Positions 1 through 5,196 are shown, counted from the stretch's first letter. The stretch: 5,940 nucleotides of DNA from an uncultured Eubacteriales bacterium (GCA_934541115.1 CAKTDF010000048.1:1-5940); one strand, 5' to 3'. Numbers and translations: made by a program. Notes: generated by a model not told the origin, from the letters alone.

Positions 1-57
1 ACAACCGACAAAAGTAACCCCAGCGGAGCGTACGGGTGTAAAAGCGCATAGCCATTT
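1..57. repeat. Direct repeat DR1, copy 1
   Basis: This 57-bp block recurs at 164-219. The two copies differ by a few substitutions and a one-base length change in a C-rich run. Both share the core GCGGAGCGTACGGGTGTAAAA and end in CATAGCCATTT. The block starts at the first base of the window, so it may extend further left. It has no recognisable coding content. Function is unknown; it lies downstream of noc. Confidence 0.85.
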
Positions 58-163
58 ATATATTGAAAGTAAGCGTTTGGTTTAAGAGAAATAGTATCAC
101 GTAAAAAAAACAAGTAGAACTTCTCACACTCCCCAAGATAAGATTTCAATGCTTTGTTTTGTA
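58..163. other. AT-rich spacer between two direct repeats
   Basis: This is AT-rich non-coding sequence between the two copies of the direct repeat. I find no supported gene, RNA or promoter in it. Together with the repeats and the noc terminator it makes up the 327-bp gene-free stretch at the left edge. Confidence 0.5.
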
Positions 164-219
164 ACAATCGACAAAAGTACCCCCGCGGAGCGTACGGGTG
201 TAAAAGTGCATAGCCATTT
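164..219. repeat. Direct repeat DR1, copy 2
   Basis: This is the second copy of the block at 1-57, in the same orientation, with the two starts 163 bp apart. An imperfect inverted pair, TACCCCC and GGGTGTA, lies inside it, so a weak hairpin is possible. Whether the family is dispersed in the genome cannot be judged from this window. Confidence 0.85.
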
Positions 220-270
220 GCCCATAAAGAGAAAAACTTGTTTAAAGAAAAGGTAAATATCGCCACATGC

Positions 271-302
271 AAAAAAACGCAACCTTTTCGGCTGCGTTTT
301 TT
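271..302 (-). terminator. Rho-independent terminator of noc
   Basis: In the minus-strand RNA, AACGCAGCC pairs with GGTTGCGTT around a GAAAA loop, and a run of seven U follows. Flanking A and U residues lengthen the stem to about 13 pairs. It begins 26 nt after the noc stop codon. One pair is G-U in the minus-strand transcript but A-C in the plus-strand transcript, so the stem is continuous only in the direction that ends noc. Confidence 0.92.
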
Positions 303-327
303 GCGCAAAGTATGTTTTGACTATGGC

Positions 328-1173
328 TCATTTCATCGCTTTCAGCAGCGGCACATTGTGCTGAGCCGGAGTCTCCGCATGGCGACTGTGCTTTGGAATA
401 ACAATTTTGTATACCACGCTCTCCCCTGTATCCTCGCGGCTGACGTCTGCATCAACTCCGGCTTGCTGCATTGTTTTTATCGCCCCCTCAACCGTGTTGA
501 GAAAAATCTTTACATCACTGAACGCACGTTTTGTTGTACGCTTGGGCGTGTTTTTCTTTTCGAGTAGTTCTTCTATATATTTTTCTGTTTGAGCAACATT
601 CAGTTTTCGTTCAATTATATGTTTGAGCGCAGGCAAAACCTCTTCTTCATCGAGCTTTAACAAAGCCCTTGCATGCCGCTCGGAAAGCGAATTTGAAATC
701 AGCAGCCTTTGCGCCTGCTCCGGCAGAGAAAGCAACCGCAGCTTGTTTGAAACGGTTGACGGCGCTTTTCCCAACCGCCTTGCCGCCTCCTCCTGCGATA
801 GCGAAAACTGCTCCATGAGCTTTTCGATTGCAAGCGCTTCTTCAAAATAACCAAGATTCTGCCGCTGAAGATTTTCTATCAGCGAAAAGATTGCAGATTT
901 CAGCTCATTTACCTCCACAACAATGCACGGAACAACAACCATACCTGCAAGCCTCGATGCACGCAGTCTCCTTTCGCCTGAAACAAGCTCATACCCTTTT
1001 GAAGTTTCCCTCACGGTGATCGGCTGAAGTATTCCGTTCATTCTTATGCTTATTGCAAGGTTGACAAGCTCGCTCTGGTCAAAGACCCTCCGCGGCTGAT
1101 TTGGATTTGGATATATCTTTTCGTTCGGAATCAAAAGTACCTGACCGGCTGAACGCGGTTTTTCGCTAATCAA
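328..1173 (-). CDS. noc: Noc/ParB-family nucleoid occlusion or partition protein
   Basis: This is a ParB/RepB/Spo0J-family DNA clamp that loads at a palindromic site and spreads along DNA using CTP. The Noc branch keeps division septa off the nucleoid. With a TTG start at 1173 the protein has 281 residues, close to Bacillus subtilis Noc (283). Visible parts are the N-terminal CTP-binding domain with the GERR box (66-69), ENLQRQN (100-106), a helix-turn-helix at about 124-148 containing GKAPSTVSNKLRLL, and LSERHARALL near 163-172. The C-terminal region (KRAFSDVKIFLNTVEGAI onward) resembles the Noc dimerisation domain, followed by a tail of about 20 residues. Position after rsmG also matches Noc. 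The frame is open to a GTG at 1236 (302 residues), but only the TTG has a strong Shine-Dalgarno sequence. Specificity residues are mixed, so a ParB-like role is possible. Confidence 0.8.
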   Translation of the reverse strand: MISEKPRSAGQVLLIPNEKIYPNPNQPRRVFDQSELVNLAISIRMNGILQPITVRETSKGYELVSGERRLRASRLAGMVVVPCIVVEVNELKSAIFSLIENLQRQNLGYFEEALAIEKLMEQFSLSQEEAARRLGKAPSTVSNKLRLLSLPEQAQRLLISNSLSERHARALLKLDEEEVLPALKHIIERKLNVAQTEKYIEELLEKKNTPKRTTKRAFSDVKIFLNTVEGAIKTMQQAGVDADVSREDTGESVVYKIVIPKHSRHAETPAQHNVPLLKAMK

Positions 1174-1181
1174 AGCAATAG

Positions 1182-1190
1182 CCTCCCTTT
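1182..1190 (-). promoter_or_regulatory. Ribosome binding site that decides the noc start
   Basis: The minus strand reads AAAGGGAGG, then 8 nt, then TTG at 1173-1171. No comparable site precedes the upstream in-frame GTG at 1236. This is the reason for choosing the unusual TTG start. Confidence 0.75.
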
Positions 1191-1226
1191 GTGCTTTATG
1201 AATGAGGATTAACCTTCTTCCATAAA

Positions 1227-1255
1227 ACCTTAGCACACAATGAGAGGCTTGTCTA
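1227..1255 (-). promoter_or_regulatory. Possible noc promoter
   Basis: On the minus strand TAGACA (1255-1250, 5 of 6 matches to the -35 consensus) is followed after 17 nt by TAAGGT (1232-1227, 3 of 6), with TG placed as in an extended -10. It lies in the 128-bp spacer between rsmG and noc and would give a leader of about 45 nt before the TTG start. The -10 is weak, and noc may simply be cotranscribed with rsmG. Confidence 0.3.
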
Positions 1256-1301
1256 TATTTTTCGTTATCTTAAAAATATCGCATTTCGGCTCAATAAGGT
1301 T

Positions 1302-2018
1302 TTATTCGAGCGGATTTTTTGCAATTTTTGCCGATGGGCGCGGATATTTGCCGGGTGTTGACGAAAGCTTTTTCACTGTAATTATGCATCTTTCGCCGGC
1401 GTCTTCAAGGTTAAAGCTTTCGGCAGCCTCAACGCTTCCTCCAAGAACGGCAATTGCCTTTTTTGCGCCACTCAATTCTTCAAGCGCATTTGCACCTTTC
1501 ATTGAAATGAAGTATCCTCCCCTTTTGACAAACGGCAGGCAGTATTCCGAAAGCTCACGCAAATTCGCAACGGCTCTGGCTGTTGCAAAATCAAACTTTT
1601 CGCGGTACTTTTCGTTTTGTCCTGCTTCTTCCGCTCTTGCATGGAGCAGCTGTGCAGTCAATCCAATGTGTGCAAGAATGTCTTCAATCACCCCGAGCTT
1701 TTTTTTGGTACTGTCAAGCAAGGTCAGCTCAATATCCGGGCGCGCAATCAGCAACGCTAATCCGGGAAAGCCTGCACCTGTGCCGACATCGATAATTTTT
1801 GCGTTTTTCTGAAGGCTGCAATACTTGAAAACAGTCAGACTATCCGCAAAATGCTTGACTGTGATCCCAAGCGGATCGGTAATTGCAGTCAAGTTGATTT
1901 TTTCATTCCATTCGGCAAGCAGCCGCGCATAAATGTCATAACGTTCAAGCGCTGTTTCGTCCAGTTGAACGCCGAATGATTCTGCAAGTGTTTTTAGTTT
2001 ATCTGTAGGTATGTGCAT
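1302..2018 (-). CDS. rsmG: 16S rRNA (guanine-527-N7)-methyltransferase RsmG
   Basis: RsmG (GidB) uses S-adenosylmethionine to make m7G527 in the 530 loop of 16S rRNA, in the cytoplasm; in many bacteria its loss gives low-level streptomycin resistance. The protein has 238 residues, normal for the family. It shows WNEKINLTAITD (about 37-48), KHFADSL (55-61), the Rossmann SAM-binding loop IIDVGTGAGFPG (75-86) ending strand 2 in TLLDS, the ATARAV segment (145-150), and the conserved C-terminal GKYPR...KNPL. The start is ATG at 2018, preceded by AAAGGA with 6-nt spacing; a TTG at 2033 in the same frame would overlap this site. It lies 507 bp after mnmG and 128 bp before noc. A parS site sits 15 bp upstream of the start codon. 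Confidence 0.97.
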   Translation of the reverse strand: MHIPTDKLKTLAESFGVQLDETALERYDIYARLLAEWNEKINLTAITDPLGITVKHFADSLTVFKYCSLQKNAKIIDVGTGAGFPGLALLIARPDIELTLLDSTKKKLGVIEDILAHIGLTAQLLHARAEEAGQNEKYREKFDFATARAVANLRELSEYCLPFVKRGGYFISMKGANALEELSGAKKAIAVLGGSVEAAESFNLEDAGERCIITVKKLSSTPGKYPRPSAKIAKNPLE

Positions 2019-2024
2019 ATATTT

Positions 2025-2030
2025 TCCTTT
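2025..2030 (-). promoter_or_regulatory. Ribosome binding site of rsmG
   Basis: AAAGGA on the minus strand lies 6 nt before the ATG at 2018-2016. It supports that ATG rather than the in-frame TTG at 2033, which sits immediately upstream of the site itself. Confidence 0.75.
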
Positions 2031-2033
2031 CAA

Positions 2034-2049
2034 TGTTTCACGTGAAACT
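2034..2049. promoter_or_regulatory. parS centromere-like site upstream of rsmG
   Basis: TGTTTCACGTGAAACT matches the ParB/Spo0J recognition palindrome TGTTTCACGTGAAACA at 15 of 16 positions; only the last base differs. It lies between the rsmG ribosome binding site and the repeat island. parS sites cluster around the replication origin in Firmicutes and are nucleation points for ParB sliding clamps that recruit SMC. Confidence 0.92.
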
Positions 2050-2054
2050 CGATT

Positions 2055-2082
2055 TTAGATGTTAGATTTTGGACGTTAGACG
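2055..2082. repeat. TTAGATG heptamer array, 4 units
   Basis: Four 7-bp units read TTAGATG, TTAGATT, TTGGACG and TTAGACG. The same type of array is at 4899-4933 (five units) and 4659-4679 (three units). It forms the left arm of a foldback module whose right arm is the array at 2112-2160. Confidence 0.8.
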
Positions 2083-2111
2083 GTGTGGCGGAAACGCTGC
2101 GGCTTAAAATA

Positions 2112-2160
2112 TCTATTATCTATTATCTATTATCCATTATCTATTATCTATTATCTAAAT
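2112..2160 (+). repeat. TCTATTA heptamer array H1
   Basis: Seven 7-bp units: three TCTATTA, one TCCATTA, two TCTATTA, then the closing TCTAAAT. It is preceded by TTAAAATA, as in the other arrays. The order of units and the TCTAAA end are shared with arrays at 2385-2419 (reversed), 4962-4996 and 5867-5908. Confidence 0.95.
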
Positions 2161-2197
2161 CCGTTGATTTCTGCACGTGTTTATATATTGGTTTTTT

Positions 2198-2225
2198 CGT
2201 ACGGACAGAACCCGTGCCTGCCCAT
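2198..2225. repeat. Degenerate GC palindrome P3
   Basis: This segment resembles the reverse complement of the element at 5137-5157 with its flanks: GTACGG, GAACC, GTGCC and GCCCATG are shared in order. The palindrome arms are decayed. Confidence 0.55.
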
Positions 2226-2251
2226 GAAGTCTTGCTTTTCGTAACGTTTCC

Positions 2252-2271
2252 GGGCGATTCGTGAATCGCCC
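2252..2271. repeat. GC palindrome P1
   Basis: Perfect inverted repeat with 9-bp arms GGGCGATTC and GAATCGCCC around GT. It is followed by CTAC and preceded by CGTAACGTTTCC, a left flank also seen before the palindrome at 4871. AACGTTT (2243-2249) and AAACGTT (2287-2293) add an outer inverted pair. Confidence 0.9.
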
Positions 2272-2302
2272 CTACAAAACCCCGGTAAACGTTCATTCTT
2301 AG

Positions 2303-2322
2303 GGGCGGCTCACAAGCCGCCC
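2303..2322. repeat. GC palindrome P2
   Basis: Inverted repeat with 8-bp arms GGGCGGCT and AGCCGCCC around CACA. It is oriented opposite to the element at 2252-2271, judged by the position of the CTA(C/A) flank. It is a near copy of the perfect palindrome at 4871-4890. Confidence 0.9.
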
Positions 2323-2384
2323 ATGAACCCAACGGTTGAAACCGCATAAAAAATATTCTATGCCCGCTATAACCCAACGTTTTT

Positions 2385-2419
2385 TAGATAATAGATAATA
2401 GATAATGGATAATAGATAT
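2385..2419 (-). repeat. TCTATTA heptamer array H2, reversed
   Basis: On the plus strand it reads three TAGATAA units, one TGGATAA, then TAGATAT. On the minus strand this is TCTATTA, TCCATTA, two more TCTATTA, then the closing TCTAAA. It is inverted relative to the array at 2112-2160, and the shared TTTAAAATA flank is also inverted. Confidence 0.93.
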
Positions 2420-2433
2420 TTTAAACGGTGGGA

Positions 2434-2454
2434 GGGAGGGCGCAGATCCCGCCC
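2434..2454. repeat. GC palindrome P4
   Basis: GGGAGGG and CCCGCCC form 7-bp arms with one mismatch around a 7-bp centre, followed by GTAC. This is a variant member of the GC palindrome family. Confidence 0.65.
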
Positions 2455-2525
2455 GTACATTATTTTAAATATCTGCCGTTTCTTATCTGCTCTTTATTAT
2501 TCCACGCATTATGGTAAGTTACCCT

Positions 2526-4403
2526 TTACGAATCAAGAGCACTGCGTCTTAAATATATCATCAGCACGGATATATCCGCCGGACTGACACCGGAAATGCG
2601 TGACGCTTGTCCGAGATTCTTCGGTTTCACGCGGTCAAGCTTTTCCTGCGCTTCAAGGCGTAAGCCCGCTATATCTTTATATACGATGGTTTGCGGCAGC
2701 TCGCGGCTCTCAATGCGGCGCATTTCCTCCGCCTGCGCAAGCTGACGTTTGATGTAGCCCTCGTATTTTACCTCAATTTCAACCTGTTCAAAAACACTGT
2801 CCGGGTAATCCGGTCGCGTTTTGTCAAAAGGCTTCAGTTTCTCATATCCGAGCTGCGGTCTGCGAATCAGGTCAATCAGTCTGGCGCCCGTTGTCATTGC
2901 CGATGTTCCACGTGAAACAAGCGCCTTATTCAGCTCCTCGCTCGGCGCCAGACCTGTGCTTTCAATACGTTTTAGCTCACTCTTTATGAGCTCTTTCTTT
3001 TTGATCAGCCTTTTGTGCTTTTCTTCACTCACAAGACCTACCTCATATCCGATTTCCGTCAGTCTGAGGTCAGCGTTGTCTTGGCGAAGAATCAAACGGT
3101 ATTCCGAACGTGAGGTCATCATTCTGTATGGATCGCTGCACCCTTTTGTAACAAGGTCGTCTATCAGCGTACCGATGTATGAGCTTGCACGATCAAGTAT
3201 AAGCTGTTTTTTGCCTTGAACATACTTTGCAGCATTTATTCCTGCAATGAGTCCTTGGGCGGCAGCCTCTTCATAGCCGCTTGAACCGTTGAACTGCCCT
3301 GCCCCAAAGAGCCCGGAAAATTCTTTGAATTCAAGAGTTGCATAAAGCGACAGCGGATCAAGGCAGTCATATTCAATTGCGTAGGCTGTCCGCATGACCT
3401 GAACATGCTCCAAACCGGGAATGGTACGCAAAAAAGCAAGCTGAACGTCCTCCGGCAAAGAGGACGACATGCCTTGCAGGTACATTTCTTCGGTGTACTC
3501 ACCGCAAGGTTCAATAAACAATTGATGGCGCTCTTTTTCAGAAAAACGGACAATTTTATCTTCAATGCTCGGGCAGTACCGCGGACCTACGCCATCAATT
3601 TTTCCGCTGTAAAGAGGTGAACGGTGAAGATTTTCAAGAATAATGCGCTTTGTTTCGGCGTTAGTGTAGGTCATGTGACACGGGAGCTTGTTCTTGATTT
3701 CAAACTCGGTATCAAAGGAAAACGGGATTATTTTTTCATCGCCCTCCTGCTTTTCAAGCTGCGAAAAATCGATACTCCTGCGATTTACCCTCGAGGGCGT
3801 GCCGGTTTTAAACCGCCGCAAGCTGAGTCCAAGCCTTTTGAGCGCTTTTGAAAGCTCCGTAGCGGGAAACATGCCGTCCGGTCCGCCGTCATACGATACA
3901 TCGCCCACATAAATCCTGCCACCGAGAAATGTACCGGTTGCAAGTATGACCGCTTTTGCGCGGTGAATAGCTTCAAGCCGCGTTGTCAGCTCCCACTCCC
4001 CTGTTTCAAGCTGTTTTATGTCCGTGATCTCAGCCTGTACCAATTCAAGTCCGTCCTGAGTTTCAAGTGTGTGCTTCATATATTCGCTGTATCTGCGCCT
4101 GTCAATTTGCGCGCGCAGTGAGTGAACGGCAGGGCCTTTGCCGAGATTGAGTACGCGGCTCTGGAGAGTATTGGCGTCTGCAGCTTTTCCCATCTCACCG
4201 CCGAGAGCGTCAATCTCACGAACGAGGTGACCTTTGCTTGTTCCGCCAATTGAGGGATTGCAAGGCATATTGCCCACCCAGTCCATATTTATAGTGAATA
4301 CGCCGACCGATGCGCCGAGTCGAGCCGCAGCGAGTGCAGCTTCGATTCCGGCATGACCTGCGCCTATTACAATGACGTCATAGTTTTTTGCAATATATTG
4401 CAT
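2526..4403 (-). CDS. mnmG: tRNA uridine-5-carboxymethylaminomethyl modification enzyme MnmG
   Basis: MnmG (GidA) works with the GTPase MnmE to build the cmnm5/mnm5 group on wobble uridine 34 of several tRNAs, using FAD, NADH and a folate one-carbon unit. The protein has 625 residues, full length for the family. Seen are the FAD dinucleotide-binding loop GAGHAG (14-19), PCNPSIGG with Cys48, ATGTFLGGRIYVG (155-167), GVGPRYCPSIEDK with Cys277, the second FAD motif LFGAGQFNGSSGYEEAAAQG (365-384), and the C-terminal tRNA/MnmE-binding region with YEGYIKRQ (547-554) and SRISGVSPADISVLMIYL (601-618). Cys48 and Cys277 correspond to the two conserved family cysteines. The ATG at 4403 has GGAGG 5 nt upstream. 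A parS site lies inside codons for VSRGTS (residues 497-502). mnmE, the common upstream neighbour, is not adjacent. Confidence 0.98.
   Translation of the reverse strand: MQYIAKNYDVIVIGAGHAGIEAALAAARLGASVGVFTINMDWVGNMPCNPSIGGTSKGHLVREIDALGGEMGKAADANTLQSRVLNLGKGPAVHSLRAQIDRRRYSEYMKHTLETQDGLELVQAEITDIKQLETGEWELTTRLEAIHRAKAVILATGTFLGGRIYVGDVSYDGGPDGMFPATELSKALKRLGLSLRRFKTGTPSRVNRRSIDFSQLEKQEGDEKIIPFSFDTEFEIKNKLPCHMTYTNAETKRIILENLHRSPLYSGKIDGVGPRYCPSIEDKIVRFSEKERHQLFIEPCGEYTEEMYLQGMSSSLPEDVQLAFLRTIPGLEHVQVMRTAYAIEYDCLDPLSLYATLEFKEFSGLFGAGQFNGSSGYEEAAAQGLIAGINAAKYVQGKKQLILDRASSYIGTLIDDLVTKGCSDPYRMMTSRSEYRLILRQDNADLRLTEIGYEVGLVSEEKHKRLIKKKELIKSELKRIESTGLAPSEELNKALVSRGTSAMTTGARLIDLIRRPQLGYEKLKPFDKTRPDYPDSVFEQVEIEVKYEGYIKRQLAQAEEMRRIESRELPQTIVYKDIAGLRLEAQEKLDRVKPKNLGQASRISGVSPADISVLMIYLRRSALDS
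2904..2919. promoter_or_regulatory. parS centromere-like site inside mnmG
   Basis: TGTTCCACGTGAAACA matches the Spo0J/ParB palindrome TGTTTCACGTGAAACA at 15 of 16 positions, the one difference being T to C at position 5, a substitution tolerated in known parS sites. It lies in the coding region for residues 497-502 of MnmG, 870 bp from the second site at 2034-2049. Confidence 0.92.
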
Positions 4404-4657
4404 TTTGACCTCCGTTGCAGGCGCAAAATTGCTTTTCGTCTGCGTTTGATAATTTTATTTCAAATGACCCGAACATCATTAAAAAAATTTTTATTCAATG
4501 CAAAAGTTTGAGTGTTTTTGCCTGTTTTTTGAGGCAGGTTTTCAACATTTTTTGATAATCGGTTGAAAACTCGGTGCGTTTTTTTATTTGAAAGTTAAAG
4601 CAAATCAAAACATGTTTATTTTCCAATTAGTAATTTATATAATAGTAAAAACTGTTT
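4404..4657 (-). promoter_or_regulatory. AT-rich 5' region of mnmG
   Basis: This is about 250 bp of AT-rich, non-repetitive DNA upstream of mnmG and the likely home of its promoter. It contains the mnmG ribosome binding site (GGAGG at 4413-4409) and an inverted repeat at 4538-4570. I could not find a convincing -35/-10 pair; TTGATT and TAAAAA 16 nt apart (within about 4585-4612, minus strand) match only 4 of 6 each. Confidence 0.35.
4538..4570. repeat. Inverted repeat upstream of mnmG
   Basis: GTTTTCAAC (4538-4546) and GTTGAAAAC (4562-4570) are perfect 9-bp arms separated by 15 AT-rich bases. It is 135 bp before the mnmG start. It could be an operator or leader-RNA hairpin; no T-run directly follows on the minus strand, so it is a poor terminator for that direction. 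Confidence 0.6.
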
Positions 4658-4658
4658 G

Positions 4659-4679
4659 TTAGATTTTAGAAATTAGATG
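4659..4679. repeat. TTAGATG heptamer array, 3 units
   Basis: The units read TTAGATT, TTAGAAA and TTAGATG, followed by ACAC. It has no TCTATTA array beside it, so it is a solitary left-arm remnant of the module seen at 4898-4995. Confidence 0.65.
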
Positions 4680-4737
4680 ACACTACGGAAATGTCAGACC
4701 TAAAAAATATATGTGACCTGATAAACGTTAGGTTCTC

Positions 4738-4757
4738 GGGCGATTCACGAATCGCCC
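4738..4757. repeat. GC palindrome P5
   Basis: Perfect inverted repeat with arms GGGCGATTC and GAATCGCCC around AC. Flanking C and G (4737/4758), then wobble and canonical pairs out to 4733/4762, lengthen the possible RNA stem to about 14 pairs. Confidence 0.9.
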
Positions 4758-4820
4758 GGGGAACGAAAACCGCCTACGCCACGCAACTTGTTTTTGAATA
4801 ACGGATATTAATTTTCATAC

Positions 4821-4840
4821 GGGCGGATTGTGTTCCGCAC
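4821..4840. repeat. GC palindrome P6, decayed
   Basis: This resembles the reverse complement of the element at 5012-5031 (GGGCGGATTGTGTTCCGC), but the right arm ends CAC instead of CCC, so the stem is shortened. Confidence 0.75.
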
Positions 4841-4870
4841 AAAAAGTTTTGGGTTTTCGCAACGTTTTCC

Positions 4871-4890
4871 GGGCGGCTCGTGAGCCGCCC
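4871..4890. repeat. GC palindrome P7
   Basis: Perfect inverted repeat with arms GGGCGGCTC and GAGCCGCCC around GT. The right flank CTACGAATTT leads directly into a TTAGATG array. Confidence 0.92.
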
Positions 4891-4897
4891 CTACGAA

Positions 4898-4995
4898 TTT
4901 AGATGCTAGATGCTAGATGTTAGACGTTAGACACCTTAGCGGTAACGCCGCCGTTTAAATATCTATTATCCATTATCCATTATCTATTATCTAAA
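4898..4995. repeat. Foldback heptamer module, copy B
   Basis: A TTAGATG-type array of five units (4899-4933) is followed by a hairpin with arms GCGG (4939-4942) and CCGC (4948-4951), then GTTTAAATA and the TCTATTA array. The outer arms are complementary: TTTAGATG (4898-4905) pairs with TATCTAAA (4988-4995), the last pair being G-U. The same module, with the same order of parts, is at 2054-2159. Confidence 0.75.
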
Positions 4996-4996
4996 A
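4962..4996 (+). repeat. TCTATTA heptamer array H3
   Basis: Five 7-bp units: TCTATTA, two TCCATTA, TCTATTA, then the closing TCTAAAA. It is in the same orientation as the arrays at 2112 and 5867. Confidence 0.93.
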
Positions 4997-5011
4997 AAGC
5001 GTTAATTTTCC

Positions 5012-5031
5012 GGGCGGAACACAATCCGCCC
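5012..5031. repeat. GC palindrome P8
   Basis: Arms GGGCGGA and TCCGCCC around ACACAA. It follows a TCTATTA array by 15 bp, an arrangement repeated at 5902-5940. Confidence 0.88.
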
Positions 5032-5065
5032 CTACGAAATGATTCCGTCGCGCGTTAATTTGTAG

Positions 5066-5085
5066 GGGCGATTCACGAATCGCCC
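5066..5085. repeat. GC palindrome P9
   Basis: Perfect arms GGGCGATTC and GAATCGCCC around AC, preceded by TGTAG. Its right arm also begins an 11-bp inverted repeat, CGCCCATGGAA (5081-5091), paired with 5131-5141. Confidence 0.9.
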
Positions 5086-5136
5086 ATGGAACGTAAACCA
5101 TTTGCAAAACATAAAGTCCTGTTCGCAAACTTCCAT

Positions 5137-5157
5137 GGGCGGGCACAGGTTCCGCCC
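5137..5157. repeat. GC palindrome P10
   Basis: Arms GGGCGG and CCGCCC enclose GCACAGGTT, followed by GTATGAATTT. Its left arm overlaps the second half (5131-5141) of the inverted repeat shared with the element at 5066-5085. Confidence 0.8.
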
Positions 5158-5178
5158 GTATGAATTTGGATTTCAGAT

Positions 5179-5194
5179 GTTGGTTTCAACCAAC
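5179..5194 (-). terminator. Possible weak terminator of the HAD gene
   Basis: GTTGGTT and AACCAAC are perfect 7-bp arms with only TC between them, starting 2 bp after the stop codon. No clear T-run follows on the minus strand, so it is at best a weak terminator or a 3'-end-stabilising stem. Confidence 0.35.
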
Positions 5195-5196
5195 CG

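Larger units (their letters stand above)
2050..2460. other. Repeat island between rsmG and mnmG
   Basis: This is non-coding DNA made almost entirely of short repeats: a TTAGATG heptamer array, a small GC hairpin, a TCTATTA array, a degenerate GC palindrome, two good GC palindromes in opposite orientation, a second TCTATTA array in reverse orientation and a final GC palindrome. The reversed arrays make the stretch 2104-2425 look like a unit with terminal inverted repeats. The 65 bp from 2461 to the mnmG stop codon hold nothing I can name. I see no transposase and no credible gene. Confidence 0.8.
4658..5178. other. Repeat island between mnmG and the HAD gene
   Basis: This is about 520 bp of non-coding DNA built from six GC palindromes (4738, 4821, 4871, 5012, 5066 and 5137), TTAGATG heptamer arrays (4659 and 4899) and one TCTATTA array (4962). 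Short non-repeat linkers such as 4680-4736 and 4760-4816 hold nothing I can identify. The same families make up the rsmG-mnmG spacer. Confidence 0.8.

Noticed and set aside
93..108. Third parS-like site around TATCACGTAA
   Set aside because: Only 12 of 16 positions match and the central CACGTG palindrome is broken (CACGTA).
1240..1812. 190-codon open frame on the plus strand opposite rsmG
   Set aside because: It is antisense to a complete, motif-bearing rsmG and reads as low-complexity Ser/Ala/Phe-rich shadow sequence.
2112..2160. TTATCCATT within the heptamer arrays as DnaA boxes of a replication origin
   Set aside because: It matches the DnaA box TTATCCACA at only 7 of 9 positions, occurs as a by-product of the TCTATTA/TCCATTA periodicity, and no exact box or dnaA gene is present.
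2171..2182. CACGTG hexamer as another parS
   Set aside because: Only the central six bases match; the flanking GTTT and AAAC arms are absent.
2144..2377. Open frame of 77 codons on the minus strand between rsmG and mnmG
   Set aside because: It is formed by translation through the GC palindromes and the heptamer array; the VGAIHESP-type stretch is simply a translated palindrome. It has no convincing ribosome binding site.
2112..2419. Heptamer arrays as a CRISPR array
   Set aside because: The units are contiguous 7-mers without unique spacers, and there are no cas genes.
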